Origin: Acidobacteriota bacterium
GTDB lineage: Bacteria > Acidobacteriota > Thermoanaerobaculia > Thermoanaerobaculales > Thermoanaerobaculaceae
Assembly: GCA_016213675.1 (NCBI GenBank)
Contig: JACQZW010000051.1
Location: 1 to 64,000, forward strand
Length of the DNA stretch: 64,000 bases
Direction of reading: 5' to 3'
The translations under genes were made by a program, and so were the position numbers. This document shows positions 33,134 to 41,602 of the stretch, piece after piece (position 1 is the first letter of the stretch; each line of letters starts with the position of its first letter). The notes beneath the pieces are model-generated. The model did no database searches. It was given only the letters and a program-made list of their open reading frames with translations, and was not told the origin of the DNA.

Positions 33134-34636
33134 CTACCGCCTCTTCTTCTTGGCGTTGAACTCGTCGAGCGCGCGGATGACGTCCTCGTTGGTCGGGTCG
33201 TACTCGAGGACCCTCTCCAGGCACTGCCGCTGCCGGTCCTTCTTGCCGCGGACTCCCCAGAAATTGGCGAGCTGGAGCCATGCCTCGGTGCACTTGGGGT
33301 CGACGGACACGGCCAGCTTCAGATGATCGAGGGCCCGCTGCACCCACATCGGGTTCTTGAACTCCAGGTGGGCGAGCTGGAGCAGAAGCTCCGGCTGAGG
33401 GTCGAAACGCACCGCCTGGTCGAGGAGTTGGACCGCCATTCCGACGTCGCCGACTCGCGCCAGCTCCTGCGCACGCTTGACGTTGGCGTCGACGACCTGC
33501 TTGCGCGCCGACAGGCGTCGCTCCTCCGCCTTCATGCCCTCGGTGCTGGTCCGGTCCGCCCCCTTCATGAGCTGGTCGTACTTCCCCCGCTTTTCCGGGC
33601 TCACCAGCGTCTCGTAGGCGTCCTGAACGGCAGCGTAGATCTCCGCCAGCTCCCGCCGCAGCGAGTGCAGGTGCGGCTCGCGGGCGCGGTCCGGGTGGTA
33701 GAGGCGCGTCAGCTCGCGGAACCGCGAGTGCACCTGGTCCTGGGTGGCACCTGGCGTGAGGTTGAGCCGCTTGTAGTAGTCCCGGTGGCGGTTCTCCGCG
33801 GCGAGCTTGACGACCTCCTCGTACTCGCGCCGCTGCTCGGGCGTGAACTGGAGCTGCTCCTCCTCCTCGGCTTCCGTCGCCTGGGGCAGCTCGATCTCGG
33901 GCGGCGCCATCGGCCGCACGGCCGGTTCGTCGCGCACCTCGACGACGCCGGCGACGACCAGGGCCGCGACCGCCCTGGTGACCTCCTCGGCCGGCAGCGG
34001 CACCAGTCGCCGCAGCCGGACCGCCGAGGTGGTGCCGTCGATGCGCGAGAACAGGTACGCCTCGTGAGGCGTCAGGTCGAGCTTCTGGTACAGCATGAGG
34101 GCGTCCTGGCCGGCCCACAGGAACTTGCCTCCGTCGACCAGGCTCTCGAGCTGCGCGACGTCCTCGTGGCATCGCACCGCCGCCGCGAGGAGCGAGGCCG
34201 TGGTCTTCTCGAAGGTCAGCGAGTCGCCGCCGAACTTCTCTCCGAGCCTGAAGACGTAGCTGCCCTCGACGAAGAGCAGCCGCGACAGCAGCGAGACGGC
34301 GCGGGCCTCCAGCTCGCCCCGGAGCTGCAGCACGTCGAGGGCGCCCTCGGTGATGAGCTGTTTGCCGTAGAGCACGGCGTCCGGCTGGCGCAGCAGCGCG
34401 AGCGCCATCTGGTGCGGCTGCAGGAAGCCGCGACCCACCAACCACCTGCCGAGCTTCTCGTCCTCGACGTCGGAGACCATCGCGCGAATCTGTCCGGCCT
34501 CCAGCCAAATCGTTCTCGTTGCGTCGCCGGTGTGCACGTCGAGGCGGCCGTCGACGAGATGACGCACCAGCGCTCGGAGGACGACCGGCAGCTCTCCCGG
34601 AGCCAGCGTGCCCTGCGTGGGAATCTCGAGTTGCAT
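33134..34636 (-). CDS. DUF4388-like/J-domain/TPR protein
   Basis: The 500-aa protein combines an N-terminal DUF4388-like region (TQGTLAPGELPVVLRALVRH..., about 1-235), a low-complexity acidic linker (255-262), and a DnaJ J-domain (about 285-350) with HPD at 314-316. Three or more TPR-like helical repeats follow at about 385-490. The J-domain implies stimulation of an Hsp70 partner; TPRs suggest a scaffold. Such mosaics occur in Myxococcota and Acidobacteriota and their roles are mostly unknown. TAGACT sits 7 bases before the ATG, with no Shine-Dalgarno. Confidence 0.82.
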   Translation of the reverse strand: MQLEIPTQGTLAPGELPVVLRALVRHLVDGRLDVHTGDATRTIWLEAGQIRAMVSDVEDEKLGRWLVGRGFLQPHQMALALLRQPDAVLYGKQLITEGALDVLQLRGELEARAVSLLSRLLFVEGSYVFRLGEKFGGDSLTFEKTTASLLAAAVRCHEDVAQLESLVDGGKFLWAGQDALMLYQKLDLTPHEAYLFSRIDGTTSAVRLRRLVPLPAEEVTRAVAALVVAGVVEVRDEPAVRPMAPPEIELPQATEAEEEEQLQFTPEQRREYEEVVKLAAENRHRDYYKRLNLTPGATQDQVHSRFRELTRLYHPDRAREPHLHSLRRELAEIYAAVQDAYETLVSPEKRGKYDQLMKGADRTSTEGMKAEERRLSARKQVVDANVKRAQELARVGDVGMAVQLLDQAVRFDPQPELLLQLAHLEFKNPMWVQRALDHLKLAVSVDPKCTEAWLQLANFWGVRGKKDRQRQCLERVLEYDPTNEDVIRALDEFNAKKKRR

Positions 34637-34643
34637 CCGCGTC

Positions 34644-34649
34644 AGTCTA
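34644..34649 (-). promoter_or_regulatory. -10 element with 7-nt spacing to ATG (leaderless candidate)
   Basis: TAGACT, then GACGCGG, then the ATG at 34636 on the minus strand. It lies in the 32-base gap after the SPOR-like gene, so the J/TPR gene can be transcribed on its own. Confidence 0.55.
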
Positions 34650-34668
34650 GTCAGCGCTCAGCGCGAGA

Positions 34669-35727
34669 TCAAGGCGAACTGCTCTCGACCTTGACGACGT
34701 GGGCGACGAAGCCGCGGGCGAGGACACCTTCCGGGAGCCGTGCCGACGCCGACTCGGCCGCCTCACGGGTCGGGAAACGGCCCCAGATCAACCGGTAGCA
34801 GGGCAGGTCGCCGTTCTGGAACTTGACCAACCGGTAGGCGTCGCGGTTCGAGCTCTGTCGACGGTAGATCCGTTCCAGCTCGGCCGACTGGCACCCCATG
34901 TCGACCGCGACACCCCACGGTCCGCCGACGCCGACCGTCGAGCCCGACCCCTTCCAGGGCTGCCAGAACAGCGCCGCCGCGAGCAGCGCGCCGAGCAGCA
35001 GGATCGCCAGCACCCACTTCCACCAGCCGCTGCCGCCCGCGCTCGGCTCCTCGGCCGCGGCAGCGGTGTCGAGCTGCATTTCGGTGACCCGCGGCGTCGC
35101 CTCGACGAGCCCGGCGCCCACCGCCGCCGCCAGCAGCCGGAGGGCCAGCTCGCGGCCGTGCGGCGACGGGTCCGAGATCTCCTGGGCCGACCGCATGTCG
35201 TTGATCTTGGCGAAGATCGCCATCGCCTCCTCGGTCAAGCCGAGGACCCCGACCCGGCGGGCGAACTCCGGCAGGCGACGGAGCGTGAGGTCGGGATCGG
35301 GCAGGAACGCCCCGACCAGCTCTTCGCCGTTGGCCGACAGGACCAGCTCCATCACGAGGTGGGGGTAGGAGATCGTCAGTCCCTGGGGCTCGGCGAGCGC
35401 CCGCGAGTCGAAGCTCACGGTGCCCTCGGGGGCGAGGAGGAACTCGCGGAAGACCTCCGCCAGCACGCGCTTGACGACCGCGTTGCCCTCCGCCTGGGAG
35501 ACCTGGCCGGCGGCCACGGCCTCGGCCGCACGGGCGAACCACTCGCCGCCCTGGGTCAGGCCGAGCCCCGCCGACAGGCGGTCACGATCGTCTCCCTGCA
35601 CCCCTACGACCTGCAGGGCGTTGATGAACAGGGTGAGCTCGCGCTGATCCCAGCGCAGATGGACCGAGCCGCGGCCCTTCCGCCCGACCCACAAGGCCAG
35701 TTGCGTCGCAGCCGTCGCACGTCGCAT
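34669..35727 (-). CDS. Single-pass membrane protein with SPOR-like C-terminus
   Basis: The 352-aa protein has a large N-terminal cytoplasmic part of unknown family (about 1-230), one transmembrane helix (about WWKWVLAILLLGALLAAALFW in pieces, residues 235-255), and a C-terminal domain. That domain ends YRLIWGRFPTREAAESA...VAHVVKV, close to SPOR domains that bind denuded septal peptidoglycan. It may link cytoplasmic signalling to the cell wall. The start at 35727 avoids overlap with uvrC and has TAGTGT 7 bases upstream; a start at 35796 would overlap uvrC by 37 bases. The N-terminal region shares a loose style with the adjacent J/TPR protein. Confidence 0.72.
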   Translation of the reverse strand: MRRATAATQLALWVGRKGRGSVHLRWDQRELTLFINALQVVGVQGDDRDRLSAGLGLTQGGEWFARAAEAVAAGQVSQAEGNAVVKRVLAEVFREFLLAPEGTVSFDSRALAEPQGLTISYPHLVMELVLSANGEELVGAFLPDPDLTLRRLPEFARRVGVLGLTEEAMAIFAKINDMRSAQEISDPSPHGRELALRLLAAAVGAGLVEATPRVTEMQLDTAAAAEEPSAGGSGWWKWVLAILLLGALLAAALFWQPWKGSGSTVGVGGPWGVAVDMGCQSAELERIYRRQSSNRDAYRLVKFQNGDLPCYRLIWGRFPTREAAESASARLPEGVLARGFVAHVVKVESSSP

Positions 35728-35734
35728 GTCGGCA

Positions 35735-35740
35735 ACACTA
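35735..35740 (-). promoter_or_regulatory. -10-like element with 7-nt spacing to ATG (leaderless candidate)
   Basis: TAGTGT, then TGCCGAC, then the ATG at 35727 on the minus strand. It lies between the uvrC stop and the start chosen for the SPOR-like gene. Confidence 0.4.
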
Positions 35741-35759
35741 GCGCGACTCGCGTGCCCCG

Positions 35760-37577
35760 TCAAAGGGGGATGTCCTTGCCGTGCAAGGCGTCCCACAGCG
35801 CCCGGGCCGCTCTGGCGCCGACCAGGGCGGTCAGGTCGGCGTGCGAGGCGGTCCGCACCCCGTCGACCGACCCGAGCTCGCGGAGCAGGAGCTGAGCGCG
35901 GTGTGGACCGATCCCCGGCACCGCGAGGAGCTGGGTGGCCAGCCGCCGCGCCTTGCGGCGCCGCCGATGCCGCGTCACCGCGAACCGGTGAGCCTCGTCG
36001 CGGATGCGCTGGAGCAGGAGGCGCACCGGATCGTGCTCGACGAGGTGGAGGGGTCCAGGCCGCCCCGGGAGGAACACCTCCTCGAGCCGCTTGGCGAGCG
36101 CCGCCGCCGGCGCCGGACAGCCGACCTCAGACAGGGCGGCGGCGGCCGCCGCGAGCTGGGTCGGCCCGCCGTCGATGAGCACGAGGTCGGGCAACGGGGC
36201 GCTCTCGGCGATCCTCCGCCGATAGCGGCGGCGCACCGCCTCGGCGATCGCAGCCGCGTCGTCGGCCCCCTCCCCCACGCGGACGTTGAACGAGCGGTAC
36301 TCGCCCTTGCGCAGCGCGCCGCGCTCCCAGACCACCAGCGAGGCCACCTGGGCCTCCCCGCCGGTGTGCGAGATGTCGAAGCACTCGACCCGGTGGACCG
36401 GTGCCGGAAGCGCCAGCGCGTCGGCGAGCGCCCCGGCCAGGCGGTCCCCCTCCTGCCGCGGGTGGCGGAAGCGCAGGCGAAACGCCTCCCGGGCGTTGTC
36501 CCGCGCGAGCTCGAGCACTCGCGCCCTCGTGCCGCGCCGCGGTACGGTCAGCGTCACCTTCCGGCCCCGACGCGACGCCAGGAACTCGGCGAGCACGGCC
36601 GCATCCTCGAGCCGAACGGGAAGCTCGACCCGCTCCGGGACCGCCGGGTTGGCCTCGTAGTACTGCGGCAGGAACTCCGAGAGCAGTGCGCCGTCGGCGG
36701 GCGCCTCAATTCCCTCGAAGTGGAACTCTCGCTTGTCGACGAGCTTGCCGTCGCGGTACACCAACACGACGAGGCTGGCGTCGCGCCCGTCGCCCTCGAC
36801 GCCGACCACGTCGACGGAGCCGGTGCCGGCCAGCTCGACGTGCTGGCCGCGCTCGAGCTCGTCGAGCGCCCGCAGGAGGTCGCGGTACCGTCCCGCCCGC
36901 TCGTACTCCTGCCGCTCAGCGGCCGCCCACATCTGCGCGTCGAGCATCGGCTTGAGCTCCTGGTGGCGGCCGTCGAGCAGCAGCGCCACCTCGTCGACGG
37001 CGCGGCCGTAAGCCTCCGGGGTCGTCAGCCCGGCGACGCACGGGCCGAGGCAGGCCCCCATGTCGAAGTACAGGCAGGGCCTCGGCAGGGTGCCGTCGGC
37101 CTTCAGCTCCCAGGCACAGGTGCGCACCTGCGAGCGAGTGCGGATCAGCTCCATCACCCGCGCCGCCATCCCGTGGCCCATGAACGGGCCGAAGTAGCGG
37201 TTGCCGTCGTCAAGCACGCGGCGGGTGAGGAGCGCCCGCGGCCACGTCTCGCCGGTCGTCAGCTCGATGTAGGGGTACGTCTTGTCGTCGCGGAGGGTGA
37301 TGTTGTAGCGCGGCCGGTGCTGCTTGATCAGCCGGTTCTCGAGGATCAGCGCCTCGACTTCGGTGGAGGTGACGACGAACTCGAGGCGGCGCGCGCGCGC
37401 CACCATCGCCGCCGTGCGCGCCTGGAGCGACCTCAAGAAGTACGACAGCACCCGCTTCTTGAGGTGCTTGGCCTTGCCGACGTAGATCACCCGGCCCCGG
37501 GCGTCGAGGAACTGGTAGACCCCCGACGCCTCCGGCGCCTGCCGCGCGCGCTCCAGCAGCGGGTGCTCGTCGCTCAC
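35760..37577 (-). CDS. uvrC: Excinuclease ABC subunit C
   Basis: The 605-aa protein has the N-terminal GIY-YIG nuclease (ASGVYQFLD, VIYVGKAKHLKKR, residues about 17-42), a Cys-bearing linker (CLYFDMGACLGPC), a UVR helical domain (about 205-240), and the RNase H-like 5'-incision domain (FDISHTGGEAQVASLVVWE). Two helix-hairpin-helix motifs end the protein (VPGIGPHRAQLLLRELGS). UvrC makes both incisions in nucleotide excision repair with UvrB. Length and domains are complete. GTG start. It lies 18 bases after kdpE, so read-through from the kdp operon is possible. Confidence 0.96.
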   Translation of the reverse strand: MSDEHPLLERARQAPEASGVYQFLDARGRVIYVGKAKHLKKRVLSYFLRSLQARTAAMVARARRLEFVVTSTEVEALILENRLIKQHRPRYNITLRDDKTYPYIELTTGETWPRALLTRRVLDDGNRYFGPFMGHGMAARVMELIRTRSQVRTCAWELKADGTLPRPCLYFDMGACLGPCVAGLTTPEAYGRAVDEVALLLDGRHQELKPMLDAQMWAAAERQEYERAGRYRDLLRALDELERGQHVELAGTGSVDVVGVEGDGRDASLVVLVYRDGKLVDKREFHFEGIEAPADGALLSEFLPQYYEANPAVPERVELPVRLEDAAVLAEFLASRRGRKVTLTVPRRGTRARVLELARDNAREAFRLRFRHPRQEGDRLAGALADALALPAPVHRVECFDISHTGGEAQVASLVVWERGALRKGEYRSFNVRVGEGADDAAAIAEAVRRRYRRRIAESAPLPDLVLIDGGPTQLAAAAAALSEVGCPAPAAALAKRLEEVFLPGRPGPLHLVEHDPVRLLLQRIRDEAHRFAVTRHRRRRKARRLATQLLAVPGIGPHRAQLLLRELGSVDGVRTASHADLTALVGARAARALWDALHGKDIPL

Positions 37578-37595
37578 GGCTCTATTTGACCACGG

Positions 37596-38315
37596 TCACC
37601 CAACCGGCTGTTCGCTGTCGTCAGCCGTGCGGAGTCGGTAGCCGACGCCCATCTCGGTCTGCAGCCAGCGCGGCCGGGCCGGCTCGGGCTCGAGCTTGCG
37701 GCGGAGCTGGGCCATGTAGACGCGCAGGTAGTGCGCCTCGTCGCCGTACTCCGGTCCCCACACCTCGCGGAGGATCTGCCGGTGCGTGACCACCTTGCCG
37801 GCGTGACGGATGAGGAACGCCAGGACCTTGAACTCGATCGGCGTGAGATGGACCTCGCGTCCGCTCACGGCGATCCTCCGCGCGGCGAGGTCGACTTGCA
37901 GGTCGCCGTTGACGAACTCCGACGCGGTCGACGGACCTGCTGCCGCGTGTCGCAACGCCACCCGGAGACGGGCGAGCAGCTCCCCGACCGCGAACGGCTT
38001 GCTGACGTAGTCGTCGGCGCCCGAGTCGAGCGCCGTCACCTTGTCGTGCTCGCGGTCCCGAGCCGACAGGATGACCACCGGGACGGAGGACCAGCCGCGC
38101 AGCTCCCGCAGCAGCTCGAGGCCATCCCTGTCTGGCAGCCCGAGGTCGAGGAGCACGACGTCCGGCCGGAGCGCGATGATCCTGTCCAGCCCGTCGGCCG
38201 CCGTGCCTGCCTCCGCCATCCGGAAGCCGCGAGTCGACAGGGCCGCGTGGAGAAAGCGGCGGATCGGCGGCTCGTCGTCGATGACCAGCACCAGGGGCTC
38301 ATTGCTCGGCGGCAC
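37596..38315 (-). CDS. kdpE: KdpE response regulator
   Basis: The 239-aa OmpR/PhoB-type regulator has a receiver domain with the acidic pair DD13-14, phospho-acceptor Asp57 (VVLLDLG) and Lys in VSKPF. A winged-helix DNA-binding domain follows (SGREVHLTPIEFKVLAFLIRH). It activates kdpFABC when phosphorylated by KdpD under potassium limitation. GTG start, overlapping the kdpD 3' end by 17 bases. Direct repeats in the kdp upstream region are candidate binding sites. Confidence 0.94.
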   Translation of the reverse strand: MPPSNEPLVLVIDDEPPIRRFLHAALSTRGFRMAEAGTAADGLDRIIALRPDVVLLDLGLPDRDGLELLRELRGWSSVPVVILSARDREHDKVTALDSGADDYVSKPFAVGELLARLRVALRHAAAGPSTASEFVNGDLQVDLAARRIAVSGREVHLTPIEFKVLAFLIRHAGKVVTHRQILREVWGPEYGDEAHYLRVYMAQLRRKLEPEPARPRWLQTEMGVGYRLRTADDSEQPVG

Positions 38316-40998
38316 CAGGCTCCCCTTCCTCCCCGGCCGGCAACCCCGCGGGAGGTGCGCCCTCCAGCGGGAGTCGGAAGCGGAACGCGACGCCGCCGTC
38401 CGGCCGGTTCTCTGCCCAGATCGCGCCGCCGTGCGCCGCGACGATGCCGCGACAGATCGTCAGCCCGAGGCCGACCCCGGCAACACCGCGGCCGTCGATC
38501 CGGGCGAACTTGTCGAACACCTTCCCCTCCGAGCCGGAGGGGAGGCCGGGACCCCGATCCGCCACTTCGGCGACCACGAAGCCCGGCTCGGACCACGCCC
38601 GAATGCTCACCGAGGAGCCGCTGGGCGTGTGCTTCGCGGCGTTCTCGAGCAAGTTGAAGAAGACCTGCTCGAGGAGGAGCCCATCCACCGGCACGAGCGG
38701 CAGGTCGACCGGCAGGTCGACGCTCACCCGGCGGCCGCCGAGCCTCTCCTCGACGCGGGAGAGTGCCGCGCCGACCGCCTCCTCGAGTGGCTGCCACTCC
38801 TTCTCCAGGCGGACGGCCCCGCTCTCGAGCCGGGTGACCTGGAGGATGTCGGCGAGCAGCCGGTCGAGACGCCGGCTCTCCTCGTAGATCGTCCGGACCA
38901 GCTCGTCCCGTGCGCTGGCGGGGACACCCGCCTCGAGCAGGCTCGAGGCCGCTCCCGCGATCGCGGCGAGCGGTGTCCTGACGTCGTGGGACACGGTCGA
39001 CAGCAGGTCGTTGCGGAACCGCTCGGCCTCGACCTGCAGCGTCGCCTCGTGCGCCTCCGCCGCCAGTCGGCTCCGCTCCAGGGCAACCGCGATCTGGCCC
39101 GCGAACGCCTCCACGAGGTGGATCTGGTCCGCCGCAAGGGGTGCGGGAGCTCGGATGGCGAGGACGGCGACGGTGCCGCCCCCGGCCGCCACGGGCACGA
39201 GGAGCGCCGGGGTGGCCGGCAGCGTTTCGGTGCCCCGTCCGGCCGGTTGCCCATGGTCGCCGACCCAGCGAGCCACCGAGACCTCGGCGGTGTCGAGGGG
39301 CGCCGTCCCCGGCGTCGTGGCTCGCGGCTCGAGCTCGCCCGAGACGTGGCGCACGAGGAGGATCGCACCGGCGTCGAGCAGGTCGCCGGTGTGACGGACG
39401 GCGGCCTCGCAAATCTCTGACTCCCGGCCAGCTCCGGCCAGTGACCGCGCCAGACCGAACAGGGCGTCCGTGCGTCGCTCGCGCCGCCGGCCGGCCTCGG
39501 CCTGCCTGCGAATGCGCGAGGTCATGCCGCTCATCAGCAGGGCCGCGGCGAGCATCACCGCGAAGGTGACGACGTACTGCGTGTCGGCGACGGCGAAGGT
39601 CATGCGGGGAGGAACGAAGAAGTAGTCGAACGCGGCGACGCTCAACACCGAGGCCGCGATTGCGTGGACGCGGTCGAAGCGGGTCGCCACGACCATGACT
39701 CCGACGAGGTAGACCATGACGAGGTTCGCGAGGTCGAACCGACCGTGCATGAGCCAGGCGGCGACCGTGCAGGCCACGACCGTCGCGGCGGTCCACGCCC
39801 AGGCGCGGTGCCCGACGGGCCGTCGCTGGTCTCGGGCGACGACCGGCGGCGTACCGGTCGGCTCACTCGAGATGACGTACACGTCGATGCCGCCGCTTCC
39901 CCGGAGGAGCCGATCCCCGAGCGATCGCCTCGGCCACCTCACGGGCGCCGCCCCCGGCGGCTTGCCCACGACGATCTTCGTGACGTTGCGGCTCCGCGCG
40001 TACGCGAGCGCCTCGGCGACCACATCCTCGCCCGCGAGGTCGACCACCTCCGCGCCGAGCCGGGCCGCCTGGGTCAGCGTGCGCCGGAGCTGCTCGCAGT
40101 CCGCGGCCGGAAGCCCGGCCTCGTCGGGCGTTTCGACGTGGAGCGCGATCCACTCGGCCTTGAGCGCACCGGCCAGGCGGCGGGTCGAGCGGACCAACCG
40201 GGTCGCGTACGGGCTGGGCGCCACGAGGACCAGGAGCCTCTCCGCCGTCGGCCAGGGCGCCTTGATGGCGTGCTCCGAGCGGTAGCGCAGCATCTGTGCG
40301 TCGACCCGCTCGGCAACGCGACGCAGCGCGAGCTCGCGCAGCGCGATGAGGTTCCCCTTGCGGAAGAAGTTGGAGGCGGCGGCACCGGCCTGCTCCGCGA
40401 GGTAGACCTTCCCCTCTCTCAGGCGCTGGAGCAGCTCCTCCGGGGGGAGGTCGACGAGCTCGATCTCGTCGGCCTCCTCGAGGACCCGATCGGGAACCGT
40501 CTCGCGGACCTGAACGCCGGTGATCTGGGCGACGACGTCGGTGAGGCTCTCGACGTGCTGGACGTTGAGGGTGGTGAAGACGTCGATCCCGGCGGCGAGC
40601 AACTCGGAGACGTCGTGGTGGCGCTTAGCGTGGCGTGACCCGTGGGCGTTGGTGTGCGCCAGCTCGTCGACGAGCAGCAGCGCCGGCCGGCGCTCGAGCG
40701 CGGCGTCGAGGTCGAACTCGCGCAGGACCACGCCCCGGTACGACAACTCCCGTGGTCGCAACCGCTCGAGCCCGTCGAGCAGCGCCTCGGTGTCGGCGCG
40801 GCCGTGGGTCTCGACCCAGCCGACCACGACGTCGACACCCTCGCCCTGGCGCGCGCGTGCCGCTTCGAGCATCGCGTAGGTCTTGCCCACCCCGGCGCAA
40901 CCGCCGAAGAACACCTTCAGCCTGCCGCGTTCGCGCCGGGACTCCTGCTCGCGGATGCGGGCGAGGAGTACGTCAGGATCTGGACGTTCGGGCTCCAT
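38299..40998 (-). CDS. kdpD: KdpD osmosensitive potassium-sensing histidine kinase
   Basis: The 899-aa kinase has the full KdpD layout: N-terminal KdpD domain with Walker A-like GGCAGVGKT (32-40), a Usp-like domain (about 250-370), four-helix DUF4118 membrane region (about 400-500), and GAF-like region. The HisKA phospho-acceptor His671 is in STVSHDVRTPL, and the HATPase ends with DRGPGLP and GVGLGLTICRGI. It senses potassium availability and controls KdpE. Starts 23 bases after the kdpC stop, in line with one kdpFABCDE transcript. Confidence 0.95.
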   Translation of the reverse strand: MEPERPDPDVLLARIREQESRRERGRLKVFFGGCAGVGKTYAMLEAARARQGEGVDVVVGWVETHGRADTEALLDGLERLRPRELSYRGVVLREFDLDAALERRPALLLVDELAHTNAHGSRHAKRHHDVSELLAAGIDVFTTLNVQHVESLTDVVAQITGVQVRETVPDRVLEEADEIELVDLPPEELLQRLREGKVYLAEQAGAAASNFFRKGNLIALRELALRRVAERVDAQMLRYRSEHAIKAPWPTAERLLVLVAPSPYATRLVRSTRRLAGALKAEWIALHVETPDEAGLPAADCEQLRRTLTQAARLGAEVVDLAGEDVVAEALAYARSRNVTKIVVGKPPGAAPVRWPRRSLGDRLLRGSGGIDVYVISSEPTGTPPVVARDQRRPVGHRAWAWTAATVVACTVAAWLMHGRFDLANLVMVYLVGVMVVATRFDRVHAIAASVLSVAAFDYFFVPPRMTFAVADTQYVVTFAVMLAAALLMSGMTSRIRRQAEAGRRRERRTDALFGLARSLAGAGRESEICEAAVRHTGDLLDAGAILLVRHVSGELEPRATTPGTAPLDTAEVSVARWVGDHGQPAGRGTETLPATPALLVPVAAGGGTVAVLAIRAPAPLAADQIHLVEAFAGQIAVALERSRLAAEAHEATLQVEAERFRNDLLSTVSHDVRTPLAAIAGAASSLLEAGVPASARDELVRTIYEESRRLDRLLADILQVTRLESGAVRLEKEWQPLEEAVGAALSRVEERLGGRRVSVDLPVDLPLVPVDGLLLEQVFFNLLENAAKHTPSGSSVSIRAWSEPGFVVAEVADRGPGLPSGSEGKVFDKFARIDGRGVAGVGLGLTICRGIVAAHGGAIWAENRPDGGVAFRFRLPLEGAPPAGLPAGEEGEPGAAEQ

Positions 40999-41021
40999 GA
41001 CGGGTTCTCGGGATGGCGTTC

Positions 41022-41594
41022 CTATCGTAGCGCATCGAGGGACAGGTTGAGCGCGAGCACGTTCACCCGGCGCTCTCCGAGCACGCCGAACTGGCGATCC
41101 TCGATGTGCAGGCCGACGAGCTCGCGAACCGTCGCTTCAGGTAGGCCGCGAGCCCGGGCCACGCGGCGGACCTGGTAGAGCGCAGCGGCCGGCGAGATGT
41201 GCGGGTCGAGGCCGCTGGCAGATGCGGTGACGAGGTCGGCGGGAACGGGCTCGTCGTTGCCGGGATCGGCCGCGCGCAACGCCGCGACGCGGTCGCGTAC
41301 CGCGCCGTGCAACGCCGGGTTCGACGGGCCGAGGTTCGTCCCGGCCGACGCGGCGGCGTTGTAGGGGAACGGCACAGTCGCCGAGGGCCGGCCCCAGAAG
41401 TAGCCCGGGCCGGTGAACGGTTGACCGATCAGCTCGGAGCCGACGACCTTCCCGTCCCGCTCGACCAGGCTGCCGTGGGCGCGGTGCGGGAAGACCGCCA
41501 CCGCGACGGCGGTGACGAATGCCGGGTAGGCCAGACCGGTGAGCAGCGAGAGCACGGCAAGCATGCGAAGCGAGGTACGGAGGTGCGCGAGCAT
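41022..41594 (-). CDS. kdpC: Potassium-transporting ATPase subunit KdpC
   Basis: The 190-aa subunit has one N-terminal transmembrane helix (about 10-35) and the KdpC signatures [26 protein letters not shown] and [12 protein letters not shown]. It stabilises the KdpFABC complex and is needed for ATP-driven K+ uptake. It starts 8 bases after the kdpB stop. Confidence 0.96.
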   Translation of the reverse strand: MLAHLRTSLRMLAVLSLLTGLAYPAFVTAVAVAVFPHRAHGSLVERDGKVVGSELIGQPFTGPGYFWGRPSATVPFPYNAAASAGTNLGPSNPALHGAVRDRVAALRAADPGNDEPVPADLVTASASGLDPHISPAAALYQVRRVARARGLPEATVRELVGLHIEDRQFGVLGERRVNVLALNLSLDALR

Positions 41595-41602
41595 GAGTCC
41601 TC

